Assembly: GCA_021740845.1 (NCBI GenBank)
Contig: JAIOYZ010000010.1
Span: 1-64,000 of the forward strand
Length of the DNA stretch: 64,000 bases
DNA from: Bacteroidia bacterium
Lineage (GTDB): Bacteria; Bacteroidota; Bacteroidia; UKL13-3
Direction of reading: 5' to 3'
Below are positions 1 to 7,103 of the stretch, piece by piece. The stretch's first letter is position 1; every line of letters begins with the position of its first letter. The translations under genes were made by a program, and so were the position numbers. The notes beneath the pieces are model-generated. The model made no database searches. It was not told the DNA's origin and saw nothing but the letters and a program-made list of their open reading frames with translations.

Positions 1-1822
1 TAGCATCTCTATTAGTTCCAAACAAAGCACTATTTGCTAAATCTGTAGGAAGTTTTCCAGGCAAATGAATTTCGTATCCTCTTCCAAAACCTGCAGTTCC
101 GTTCCATATAAATGGATTGTAATAACTCAATCCAAATGCTGCCAATGTAGGACCATCAGTTATATCAAATGAAACAGTATATGTTTTTGTTGGACTTGGA
201 TTTACACCTGCAACAGTATTCCACATTTGCATTTCGGAACGCATATTGGTAAAAGGAATCAATACAGCCTTGGTTTGTCCTGCTTCTAAAGTTGCACCAA
301 CTACATTGGTAACTTTACTTCTATCTACTGGGAATTGAACTCCAAAACCATTGTTGTAAGAACCGCCTGTTGCACGCAAAGTATAGGTTGCTTCTACTCT
401 AGTTACAATATTAGAAGCATTAGTTTTTACTGTATAGTTATAAGTAATAACCACATCGTTCATATCGTAATCACCTTGTGATGGCCATTGGTCTTCAAAG
501 GCTAAAGTTCCAACGCCATAAGTATTGCAAGTAGCTACTTTATTATTGCTTGGTTCGCAATCGTCTGCATCACAAACTCCATCTGCGTCTGTATCGGTGC
601 AAGAACCTGGCAATACTGGAATATTTGAATTATCAATAGCAGTATAAGGATTAGAAGTAGTGTAAAACATTACATCGTTAAAATCATGATCGCATCCTGT
701 AACATCTCTGCGTATATCTTCAAAACCCATTATGTATCTATGGTTAGCAACATCGTTTAATAGAACCATGTGTTCTTTTAAAGATGGATCTGTTTCTGGG
801 TTTAAATTTTTGTCCCCAAACAAAACCCAATTTCCTTCGGTAACACCATTAAATCCATTAGATCCACCTTTGTAACCATCTGCAGCAATGCCATATCCAA
901 TAACAGTTCCAGCAGAGAAGTTTCCTAATTTAACTTTATTACCTGTAACCATTGCTCCGCCAGAACCACTAAATGAAGCATTTGCAAAAATTACATTGTA
1001 ATGAACAATATCACTCACATTAGCAGGTGGATTATTTACATTATAAGTATAGTAAAACAATGAATTTAAATATCCTGCACCTTCACTTACGAAAGTTACA
1101 AAAACTTCTGCCGAATCATTTAAAGTTATAACTCTAGTTTTAGTAGGATCCAACAAAGGTGAGTTGGATGCTAAATGAACACTACTTGGCAAAACCGAAG
1201 CAATTTGATTTAAAGTAGTACTACCTACTACATCATTAGTGGATTCTAAATAATTGGGGTATCCACTACCAGAATTCCAAGTTCTTGTGCTTGGTACTAC
1301 CTGAAATTTATTAGCTGTTTTGCCCAAACCAAAATTAGTTGAATGGTATCCTTCATCTAATGTGGTGATTGATTCTGGATGACTACCACCAAGTGTAATA
1401 GCATTGTTTGCTCCAGAAAGATTCATAATAACGTTTTTAGGTACAGCAAGGTAATTGCTGTTTATCAATATTTGTTTTAGCTGACTAGGAAATTCTGCTC
1501 CAACAGAAACCTCGCCTTTATCGTTTGTAAAACCAACGGCAATGGTTTGTCCAACCTTTGTTCCTTCAAAAGTAGAAATCCAAACTTTTTGCTTAATAAC
1601 AGGTTGGTCTTGGTTATCTTTTATTGTAATAGAAATTAATCTAGTTTCGGTTGTTTTCCAGTTAAAGTTTGCCGGTACAGTAACATCCGACATTTTTTCT
1701 ACATTTACTAAGGAAGTATTTCCATTAGCAGTTTGCGATTCTTCAAATTTGTTTTCTAATCCTTTTTTGCAAGATGTTCCGATTAATCCGGAAACAAGAG
1801 CAATGGTTAGTAATTTTTTCAT
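1..1822 (-). CDS. LruC-domain lipoprotein, partial (C-terminus beyond window)
   Basis: The minus-strand frame opens with an ATG at 1822 and stays open to the left edge, giving about 607 residues without a stop. The N-terminus reads MKKLLTIALVSGLIGTSC, a lipoprotein signal with the lipobox Cys at residue 18, so the protein is probably lipid-anchored in the outer membrane. The middle contains DHDFNDVMFY and, after a short Asp-rich stretch (DTDADGVCDADDC), GDYDMNDVVITYNY. These paired D-N-D-V motifs are typical of the LruC domain found in Bacteroidota surface proteins. The role of LruC proteins is not known to me beyond surface location. No neighbour on this strand is close enough to suggest an operon. 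Confidence 0.8.
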   Translation of the reverse strand, partial: MKKLLTIALVSGLIGTSCKKGLENKFEESQTANGNTSLVNVEKMSDVTVPANFNWKTTETRLISITIKDNQDQPVIKQKVWISTFEGTKVGQTIAVGFTNDKGEVSVGAEFPSQLKQILINSNYLAVPKNVIMNLSGANNAITLGGSHPESITTLDEGYHSTNFGLGKTANKFQVVPSTRTWNSGSGYPNYLESTNDVVGSTTLNQIASVLPSSVHLASNSPLLDPTKTRVITLNDSAEVFVTFVSEGAGYLNSLFYYTYNVNNPPANVSDIVHYNVIFANASFSGSGGAMVTGNKVKLGNFSAGTVIGYGIAADGYKGGSNGFNGVTEGNWVLFGDKNLNPETDPSLKEHMVLLNDVANHRYIMGFEDIRRDVTGCDHDFNDVMFYTTSNPYTAIDNSNIPVLPGSCTDTDADGVCDADDCEPSNNKVATCNTYGVGTLAFEDQWPSQGDYDMNDVVITYNYTVKTNASNIVTRVEATYTLRATGGSYNNGFGVQFPVDRSKVTNVVGATLEAGQTKAVLIPFTNMRSEMQMWNTVAGVNPSPTKTYTVSFDITDGPTLAAFGLSYYNPFIWNGTAGFGRGYEIHLPGKLPTDLANSALFGTNRDA

Positions 1823-2030
1823 GGATATTGGTGTTTCCTTCTTTATAGCCAAAAAAGAACCAAAATCACAACAAGCTATTTTTCAAACATTTAAACAAAA
1901 GGACAAACAACCACATCGACTCATTTTAAAACCCTATTCCCAAAAAGAGACAAGCCTCAGCTTTTAAAACCATTATTACTTAAAGTGGCTTTTTAATCAT
2001 TTTCGATACTTTGGTTCAAACTTAAACTGG

Positions 2031-2142
2031 GTTTTGGGTTTTGGGTTTAGTTTGGGAGTTTAGTTTGGGGGTTTGTTGGTTTGGGGGTTTGTTTATTTGT
2101 TTAATCGTTTATGCGTTTATGCGTTTATGCGTTTATGCGTTT
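2031..2142 (+). repeat. R1 repeat, copy 1 (G-rich tract plus GTTTATGC tandem array)
   Basis: The copy starts with runs of GGG separated by TTTT and continues with TTTGGGGGTTTGTTGG units. It ends in four perfect 8-bp GTTTATGC repeats. The same succession recurs near 4560, 5738, 6817, 9637, 10839 and 11143. The G-runs are on the plus strand and could form quadruplexes. Confidence 0.75.
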
Positions 2143-2163
2143 AAAATTTAGGCGTTAAGTAAG

Positions 2164-2230
2164 TTCGGTTTGAACCAAAAAATAAGAACCACGAATAAGA
2201 AAACTTTACCTTTTTTGTTTGAAGTTTGAA
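2164..2230 (+). repeat. Cassette-bracketing repeat E, copy 1 (5' side of tip 1)
   Basis: The element begins with TTCGGTTTGAACCAA and ends with GAAGTTTGAA. It is identical to copy 3 (5821-5885) and clearly related to copies 2 and 4. It lies directly before the RHS tip cassette in the same orientation as the other copies. Confidence 0.75.
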
Positions 2231-2346
2231 TTAGGCGCCGATGGGTTGTGAAGATTTGGATTGCAAAGCCAAACCAGCGAAAGTTTGGATGCAAAACCTT
2301 ATTAGTGGTTTGGGTTAAAACCCTTTTTGAAAATTTCAAATGGAAA

Positions 2347-3666
2347 ATGGAATTGAAACAAAATTTAATACCTTTATGGCACCTAAACGAACAAAACCAA
2401 ATTGTGGCATTAAACGGAAATGGATATATAAGTGCATGTAGCCAACAACTAAATTATGTAAAAGGCGCACGCCACTATGAGCTTAGCAACCATTTGGGCA
2501 ATGTATTAAGTGTTGTTAGCGACCGTAAAATTGAGGTAGACGAAAGCTATACCTTCCAAGCTGGTGGTGGTTATATCTACCAAAACGGAGCCTATGCCAC
2601 CGACCCATTAGGCAACTATTTCCAAAACAACCCAGCAGATGGAATTATAGATGGCTATGTGGCAGAGGTAATTTCTGCAACAGACTATTACACCTTTGGT
2701 TCTCCAATGCCTGGAAGAAGTTGGCAGGTGAGTGAGTATAGCTTCGGGTTTAACGGACAAGAAAAAGATGATGAGGTCTCTGGTGCTGGAAATACAATGA
2801 CTGCCGAGTTTTGGGAGTATGATACGAGATTGGGTAGAAGGTGGAATCTTGACCCAAAACCAAACTCATCCCTAAGTTCGTATTCGTGTTTTTTAAATAA
2901 CCCTATTTGTGTAATAGATGCGAATGGAGATACAACCACAATTTTTAATAGATTTGGTAAATTCTTAGGTTCGATAAATGATAAATTAGAAAACCAGACC
3001 CATTTCATGTATAGTGCTGATGATTATAATAATGTAATATCAGGGAATTCTGGAAAATCAACTGAAGAAATTGGAAGTGCTATTAGAGAAAAATCAATTG
3101 CTTATTATGACTCAAATACTGAAAAGAAAATGAAAGAGGCATTTAAAAGATATCCAAATGGTGAATTTGCATTTATCTTAGGATTTAAAAACTCTGTATC
3201 AAAGAAATTATCTTTTGAAATACTCTACAGTTGTAAACCAATATCAAAGGAACAGGCTGAAGCTTATAGAAAGAGTAATACAGATTTTAATGGTGAATAT
3301 GGGGTGATATGGAGTGGATTTGAAAAGGAGATGAATGCTAAATTTTATGCTCCGTTCTTGACAGGCCATTCTCATCCACTATTTTCTACACATTCAAATC
3401 CAGAAAATCCATCACAAGCCAAATTTTATGAATTTCCCAATTTAAATATGAATCCCAGATTTATTAATTCTGATGAATTGGTTGATTACAAAATGTACTT
3501 AAACAGTCCTCATCCTTTAATGATACTTTCAAGGAAAGGAATTTCGATATATCAAGGCTTAATGCAAGGTGATGAAGTACCTCCAGATGAATATTTCATG
3601 GGACCTAATTTTAATCATGGAGTACGTTATAATTGGGGGAACCATAAAGTATTAAGTAATGACTAA
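2347..3666 (+). CDS. Orphan RHS-core fragment with variable C-terminal (toxin-like) tip
   Basis: Residues 1-193 carry the end of a Bacteroidota RHS core: HYELSNHLGNVLSVVSDRK, then DYYTFGSPMPGRSW, GFNGQEKDDEV, EFWEYDTRLGRRWNLDPKP and a closing DANGD. The long YD-repeat shell expected upstream is missing, so this is a detached C-terminal end of a polymorphic toxin. The tip after residue 193 contains GHSHP near residue 340, followed by a distant SDELVD, which faintly recalls a JAB/MPN metal-binding site; I would not assign an activity on that basis. ATG 2347 was chosen because the in-frame sequence before it lies in repeat-like DNA. The stop overlaps the next gene by 8 bp, as expected for a toxin/immunity pair. 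With no signal or start context visible, it may be silent donor material rather than an expressed gene. Confidence 0.75.
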   Translation: MELKQNLIPLWHLNEQNQIVALNGNGYISACSQQLNYVKGARHYELSNHLGNVLSVVSDRKIEVDESYTFQAGGGYIYQNGAYATDPLGNYFQNNPADGIIDGYVAEVISATDYYTFGSPMPGRSWQVSEYSFGFNGQEKDDEVSGAGNTMTAEFWEYDTRLGRRWNLDPKPNSSLSSYSCFLNNPICVIDANGDTTTIFNRFGKFLGSINDKLENQTHFMYSADDYNNVISGNSGKSTEEIGSAIREKSIAYYDSNTEKKMKEAFKRYPNGEFAFILGFKNSVSKKLSFEILYSCKPISKEQAEAYRKSNTDFNGEYGVIWSGFEKEMNAKFYAPFLTGHSHPLFSTHSNPENPSQAKFYEFPNLNMNPRFINSDELVDYKMYLNSPHPLMILSRKGISIYQGLMQGDEVPPDEYFMGPNFNHGVRYNWGNHKVLSND

Positions 3667-4243
3667 GATATATAAATTTTCACTTCCATTTCTTCTCTTT
3701 TTTTCATGTAATTATGAACCTAAAAACAATACCATAAATCATAATCCAAATTCAATCAGAGAAGAATTAGCTTTAAAACGAGGAGAGTATATAAATAACT
3801 TTCGTTCTGATTCAACCCTGGAAAAACTTTATACTGGCTTATATCCCGGTTGTGCTGCGTTTATTGTCTGGATGATTGATCCTGACTGTGGCCATTCGAT
3901 CTTAGTCACTATTTTAAAAACTGTAGATAGTGTAGTTTTAAAAAAAGTAAAAATCTATCATACAAACCGTTTGCCCATGCAAATTGATAGCATTGCTGAA
4001 ATTAGATCTAAAAATCTCAGCTTTTCCGACTGGAAAATAATTTCAGAAAATTTTGATAAAAATCTCTATTGGAACCTTGAAAATTACAAGGGAGATTTGG
4101 ACTGCGGTCACTCATCACTTTTTGTTCTTGAAGGAAGCAGGGATTCAACAACCTCAAATAAATCATATAATTTTTTTAAAATTTGCACGAATAATCCTGG
4201 AGTTTTTAAATTAATTGATCCAGTTTTGGATCTTTCAAACTAA
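3659..4243 (+). CDS. Candidate immunity lipoprotein for the RHS tip; possible 3' frameshift
   Basis: This 194-residue protein starts MTKIYKFSLPFLLFFSC, a lipoprotein signal with Cys 17, so it should be anchored in the envelope. It overlaps the RHS tip by 8 bp and is therefore the natural immunity candidate, although its family is not recognised. The C-terminus looks altered. If one T of the TTTT run near 4222 is skipped, the frame continues as VWIFQTNGSVINPELGYVEG and ends at 4292 instead of 4243. That longer end reads like ordinary protein, so a 1-nt insertion or a sequencing error is possible. Function is inferred from position only. Confidence 0.6.
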   Translation: MTKIYKFSLPFLLFFSCNYEPKNNTINHNPNSIREELALKRGEYINNFRSDSTLEKLYTGLYPGCAAFIVWMIDPDCGHSILVTILKTVDSVVLKKVKIYHTNRLPMQIDSIAEIRSKNLSFSDWKIISENFDKNLYWNLENYKGDLDCGHSSLFVLEGSRDSTTSNKSYNFFKICTNNPGVFKLIDPVLDLSN

Positions 4244-4425
4244 TGGATCGGTAATTAATCCTGAGTTGGGATATGTAGAAGGTTTTAAATAAAAATATTC
4301 CTGAATACCCATCTGGGCTTAGACCATGGCTTCGTCCAACTATGAAAGTATCTTAAGCTAATGGATAAAGATATCAAAACAGATTTTAATCTAAATAAGC
4401 CTTTCCACAATCATCCATATCCAAT

Positions 4426-4490
4426 TTCTGTTTGAACCAAAAAGGCCAACAGAAACAAAACAACTTTCTTATTTTTGATAGAAGATTGAA
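4426..4490 (+). repeat. Cassette-bracketing repeat E, copy 2 (3' side of cassette 1)
   Basis: It starts TTCTGTTTGAACCAA and ends GAAGATTGAA. It is diverged from copy 1 but aligns along its length, including the central AACAACTTT and TTTTTG blocks. With copy 1 it brackets the RHS tip and its immunity candidate as direct repeats. Confidence 0.6.
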
Positions 4491-4560
4491 CCAACACCCA
4501 AGCTAAAAAGCCAAAATAGTTTGCCAGGTTTAGAAACGAAATTGTATTCAACATATCATA

Positions 4561-4834
4561 GTTTGAGGGTTTGTTGGTTTGGGGGTTTGTTTAATCGTTT
4601 ATGCGTTTAACTGTTTATTCGTTTATTCGTTGTTTCTCCGCCGAAGTCATACTTTGTAATCCGTAGCTTTAGCGTAGGAATAGCGTAGGTGGATGGCTGT
4701 TTAATGTTATTCATAGCTAATCTGCGAATTCTGCTTTCCTCCCCGAACTCTGCGTGAATAGGTAAATGCCAGTTGCTAGGAGCCGTAAGCCAGAAGCATT
4801 TAGCTAGTTTCCAAAAGTAATTCCACCCTTGTAT
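4561..4834 (+). repeat. R1+R2 compound repeat, copy a
   Basis: R1 (TTTGGGGGTTTG and GTTTATTC/GTTTATGC units) leads into R2. R2 starts GTTGTTTCTCC, contains GTAGCTTTAGCGTAGGAAT, TTCATAGCTAATCTGCGAA and CTCTGCGTGAATAGG, and ends TTTAGCTAGTTTCCAAAAG. Related copies lie at 6817, 9637, 10839 and 11143, all in the same orientation. It has no coding capacity that persists between copies. Confidence 0.8.
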
Positions 4835-4934
4835 GCTCAAAGGCCCAACATTAAGGGAAAACCACATGAGTAATATTCTTCAAAGAAGGGAAATTTTTGC
4901 TTCGTTTTTCGTAATTTATTTGTAACTTAGTTGA

Positions 4935-5459
4935 GTGAAAAAACTGAGTAAAATTGGTCTTGACTTTATCATCGATAAGATAACAAATTCGATTGAAAAT
5001 GCCTCTACTGGTGAGGTGTTTGATACTTCAGTTATTCCATTAACTGCAAAAGAATGTAATCAATTAAAAAAGTCATCGTGGCAGTTTAATTGGTCAAAGG
5101 AGATTAACGACAAAAGTAAATCAGTTTATAAATTAACTACCGCAAACAATCCAACAATCATCCAAGGATTAATTAGCCTGGAGGATATGAATGACCATAT
5201 GTTTATGCACTTAATTGAAAGTGCGAAATTTAACAAAGGGAAGGATAAAATTTATCTTGGTGTTCCCGGAAATTTGGTAGCTTTTGCCTGCAAAGTTTCT
5301 ATGGAAAAGGGCTATGAGGGATATTTAGCCTTTGATGCCAAGACAGAACTAATAAAACATTATCAAAATTCTCTTAATGCTACTCATTTCCGAGGACTAA
5401 GAATGTTTATTCAACCTACAGCTGCTATTAAATTAATTTCTCAATATTTCAAATCATAA
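4935..5459 (+). CDS. GNAT-like acetyltransferase-fold protein
   Basis: The 174-residue product begins at a GTG codon. Its C-terminal half carries the GNAT-like core GVPGNLVAFACKVSMEKGYE, then FDAKTELIKHY and RMFI, with a final helix LISQYF. The N-terminal half includes IQGLISLEDMNDH, which would be the preceding strand-helix. Only 4 bp separate it from a 62-residue basic protein, so the two form an operon. From memory this pairing recurs in Bacteroidota; I cannot verify that here. GNAT toxins with small antitoxins are known (TacAT type), and this pair has that architecture, but the substrate and any toxicity are unknown. The operon sits alone between two repeat blocks. Confidence 0.6.
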   Translation: MKKLSKIGLDFIIDKITNSIENASTGEVFDTSVIPLTAKECNQLKKSSWQFNWSKEINDKSKSVYKLTTANNPTIIQGLISLEDMNDHMFMHLIESAKFNKGKDKIYLGVPGNLVAFACKVSMEKGYEGYLAFDAKTELIKHYQNSLNATHFRGLRMFIQPTAAIKLISQYFKS

Positions 5460-5463
5460 AAAA

Positions 5464-5652
5464 ATGGGACTAATTAGGGAACCAAAAAATGTTGACTTTA
5501 CCGTAAAATCAAAACCATGGACTGAAGAAGAATTAAGGGACTTCAGAAAACTCATGGTGGACATTAAAGTCAAGAAAGGTAAAGCTAGAAAAACCGTTAC
5601 TAAAACCAAAAGTAATACCAAATTATCTTCCAAGAAAAAGCAGTTGGTATAA
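5464..5652 (+). CDS. Small basic partner protein of the GNAT-like gene
   Basis: This 62-residue protein starts MGLIREPKNVDFTVKSKPWT and ends in a Lys/Arg-rich tail with repeated TK and KK, which suggests nucleic-acid or acidic-partner binding. It follows the GNAT-like gene after 4 bp and is probably translated from the same mRNA. No known fold can be assigned by eye. The GLIREPK N-terminus is a recognisable signature of small Bacteroidota proteins, in my recollection always of unknown function. An antitoxin or cofactor role is an inference from the gene pairing. Confidence 0.6.
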   Translation: MGLIREPKNVDFTVKSKPWTEEELRDFRKLMVDIKVKKGKARKTVTKTKSNTKLSSKKKQLV

Positions 5653-5737
5653 TTCAACTACCAATTGAGAAATGAGGTAAAAACATAAAATCGGACACCC
5701 AAAAATTGCAATTCAGTATTCAAAGGGTATTTTTGAA

Positions 5738-5820
5738 TTTGTTGGTTTGTTTGAGGTTTATTCGTTTAACTGTTTATTCGTTTGTTCGTTTATGCGTTTA
5801 AAATTTAGGCGTTAAGTAAG
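5738..5820 (+). repeat. R1 repeat, reduced copy before cassette 2
   Basis: The copy has GTTGGTTTGTTTGAGG, then degenerate GTTTATTC/GTTTATGC units. From 5787 it joins the 99-bp block that is identical to 2130-2228. R2 is absent here. Confidence 0.65.
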
Positions 5821-5885
5821 TTCGGTTTGAACCAAAAAATAAGAACCACGAATAAGAAAACTTTACCTTTTTTGTTTGAAGTTTG
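5821..5885 (+). repeat. Cassette-bracketing repeat E, copy 3 (5' side of tip 2)
   Basis: It is the 3' part of the exact 99-bp repeat shared with 2130-2228. Identity to copy 1 stops abruptly at 5885, just where the second tip reading frame begins to look like protein. Confidence 0.8.
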
Positions 5886-6111
5886 GACCTACCATTCGTG
5901 GGGTGGCGCTACCGCTAAGGCAGTTGGAACTGCTACTGGGTTCATTGGGATTGGAATCCAATCAGGTAGAATATGGTATAAAATATATAAAGATATAGAG
6001 GAAATGGAAAACCAACGCAAGATTACAAATGATCCTAATGAAGCACAATGGAATCAATGGCAAAGCGATAACGGAATTATGTCCGAAGGAGATTTATATG
6101 GTGGCAATTAA
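5827..6111 (+). pseudogene. Orphan toxin-tip remnant (second cassette)
   Basis: The open frame encodes 94 residues, but the first 19 come from repeat E and the only early start would be TTG 5827. Protein-like sequence begins at residue 20 (WTYHSWGGATAKAVGTATGF) and continues with a glycine-rich hydrophobic helix and a charged, Asn/Gln-rich end (NEAQWNQWQSDNGIMSEGD). No RHS core remains. I read it as a tip cut off from its parent toxin because the upstream 99 bp equal those before the RHS tip at 2347 and because a membrane immunity candidate follows after 29 bp. The toxin family is not recognised. Confidence 0.45.
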
Positions 6112-6140
6112 CAAATATTTTTACAATCAAATAAACAAAG

Positions 6141-6566
6141 ATGCTAAGTTTATATTATAGAATTTGGGTAGATTTAATAAAACGAGCTAAAATTCAACCA
6201 GGAAACAGAGAAAAATGGCCAATTGGTGCAATGATTTTTATGTCAATTGCAATGACCTCAAATTTCACATTGATTATGACAATTTTGCAAAAACAACTTT
6301 TGGGGTTTTATTTTTATTATCTTGAATTAACCTTTCTTCCCAATTATGCTGCCACTTTGATTAGCTTTATAATTCTTTTTTTTCTTCCATGGGTTTTGAT
6401 AAACTATTTCCTAATTTTTTATAGACAAAAATATAAATCACTTTTAAAGAAATACCCTTCGAAAGAAGGCAGGCTATTTTTAACTTATTTCCTAATATCG
6501 ATGTTCTCACCTATTGTCTTAATTATTTTGGGTATTGTTACAGGCAAAATTGGAATTATCTTTTAA
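6141..6566 (+). CDS. Membrane protein, candidate immunity for tip 2
   Basis: The 141-residue product has three to four hydrophobic segments: residues about 28-48 (MIFMSIAMTSNFTLIM region), 65-95 (AATLISFIILFFLPWVLINY) and 115-140 (FLISMFSPIVLIILGIV). A basic loop RQKYKSLLKKYPSKEGR lies between the last two. Small polytopic proteins next to RHS tips often serve as immunity against membrane-active or membrane-crossing toxins. Here the role rests on position alone, 29 bp after the tip remnant and inside a pair of E repeats. It looks intact, in contrast to the tip. Confidence 0.55.
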   Translation: MLSLYYRIWVDLIKRAKIQPGNREKWPIGAMIFMSIAMTSNFTLIMTILQKQLLGFYFYYLELTFLPNYAATLISFIILFFLPWVLINYFLIFYRQKYKSLLKKYPSKEGRLFLTYFLISMFSPIVLIILGIVTGKIGIIF

Positions 6567-6680
6567 CTCCGTTGGGTTTAGATGGTGTCTAAGTCCGACT
6601 ATGAAAGGAGCTTAAGCTCACAAGTAAAAATTGAAAGACAGATCTTAAATTAATTTATCCTTCCTCAAGCCAAAACTAAT

Positions 6681-6746
6681 TTCGTTTTGAACCAAAATTA
6701 AGCACCACAAACAAAACAACTTTTTTATTTTTGGTAGAAGTTTGAA
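6681..6746 (+). repeat. Cassette-bracketing repeat E, copy 4 (3' side of cassette 2)
   Basis: It begins TTCGTTTTGAACCAA and ends GAAGTTTGAA. It closes the second toxin/immunity cassette in the same orientation as copy 3. It resembles copy 2 more closely than copies 1 and 3 in the centre (AAACAAAACAACTTT). Confidence 0.6.
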
Positions 6747-6816
6747 CCAACACCCAAGCAAAAAAGCCAAAATAGTTTGCCAGTTTTAAAAACCAAATTG
6801 TATTCAACATATCTTA

Positions 6817-7060
6817 GTTTGGGGGTTTGTTGGTTTGGGGGTTTGTTTGAGGTTTATGCGTTTAACTGTTTATTCGTTTATTCGTTGTTTCTCAACCGAA
6901 GACTTGGCTTAGGTGGATAGTTGTTTAATGTTATTCATAGCTAATCTGCGAATTCCTCTTTCCTCCCCGAACTCTGCGTGAATAGGAAAATGCCAGTTGC
7001 CAGGAGCCAGTTGCTAGTTGCCTTTAGCTAGTTTCCAAAAGTAATTCCACTCTTGTATAT
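6817..7060 (+). repeat. R1+R2 compound repeat, copy b
   Basis: R1 is standard. R2 starts TTGTTTCTCAACCGAAGAC and lacks the CATACTTTGTAATCCG segment present in copies a, d and e. It ends in TAGTTTCCAAAAGTAATTCC like copies a and c. The end lies only about 45 bp upstream of the T9SS gene, so it may carry or disrupt that promoter. Confidence 0.75.
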
Positions 7061-7103
7061 CCTCTCAAAAAATAGTTATTTGTTACCCTTGAACCCATCA
7101 TTT

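Larger units (their letters stand above)
1823..2346. other. Gene-free stretch with tandem and dispersed repeats
   Basis: No gene is supported here. From about 2031 there is G-rich text (GGGTTTTGGGTTTTGGG, then TTTGGGGGTTTG units), followed by four perfect tandem copies of GTTTATGC at 2107-2138. A 99-bp segment (2130-2228) is repeated exactly at 5787-5885. Between 2231 and 2346 lies degenerate sequence with TTTGGATTGCAAA-like dyads that also occur near 9965. An open frame from 2248 exists but shows no protein similarity before about 2347. Confidence 0.7.
4244..4934. other. Intergenic trailer and compound repeats after cassette 1
   Basis: This stretch holds a trailer (about 4296-4560) that is clearly related to 6572-6820 after the second tip cassette. 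Shared parts include the CAACTATGAAAG-type segment, repeat E copy 2 and the segment AGCCAAAATAGTTTGCCAG. R1 and R2 repeats follow. An open minus-strand frame at 4607-4867 lies wholly in repeat DNA and is not considered a gene. Confidence 0.7.
6567..7103. other. Intergenic trailer and repeats after cassette 2
   Basis: The first 250 bases are a diverged copy of the trailer after cassette 1 (4296-4560), including repeat E copy 4. R1 and a shortened R2 follow and run to within about 45 bp of the next start codon. No gene is seen. Confidence 0.7.

Noticed and set aside
1542-1967. Plus-strand frame opposite the LruC gene
   Set aside because: It is the antisense shadow of the LruC-domain N-terminus, where the opposite frame has a clear lipoprotein signal.
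2031-2142. Replication origin iterons (GTTTATGC x4)
   Set aside because: Only four units, no DnaA-box cluster or replication gene nearby, and the same units recur in degenerate form in every R1 copy.
4607-4867. Minus-strand open frame of 86 codons
   Set aside because: It lies completely in the R2 repeat, and other R2 copies break the frame through block deletions.
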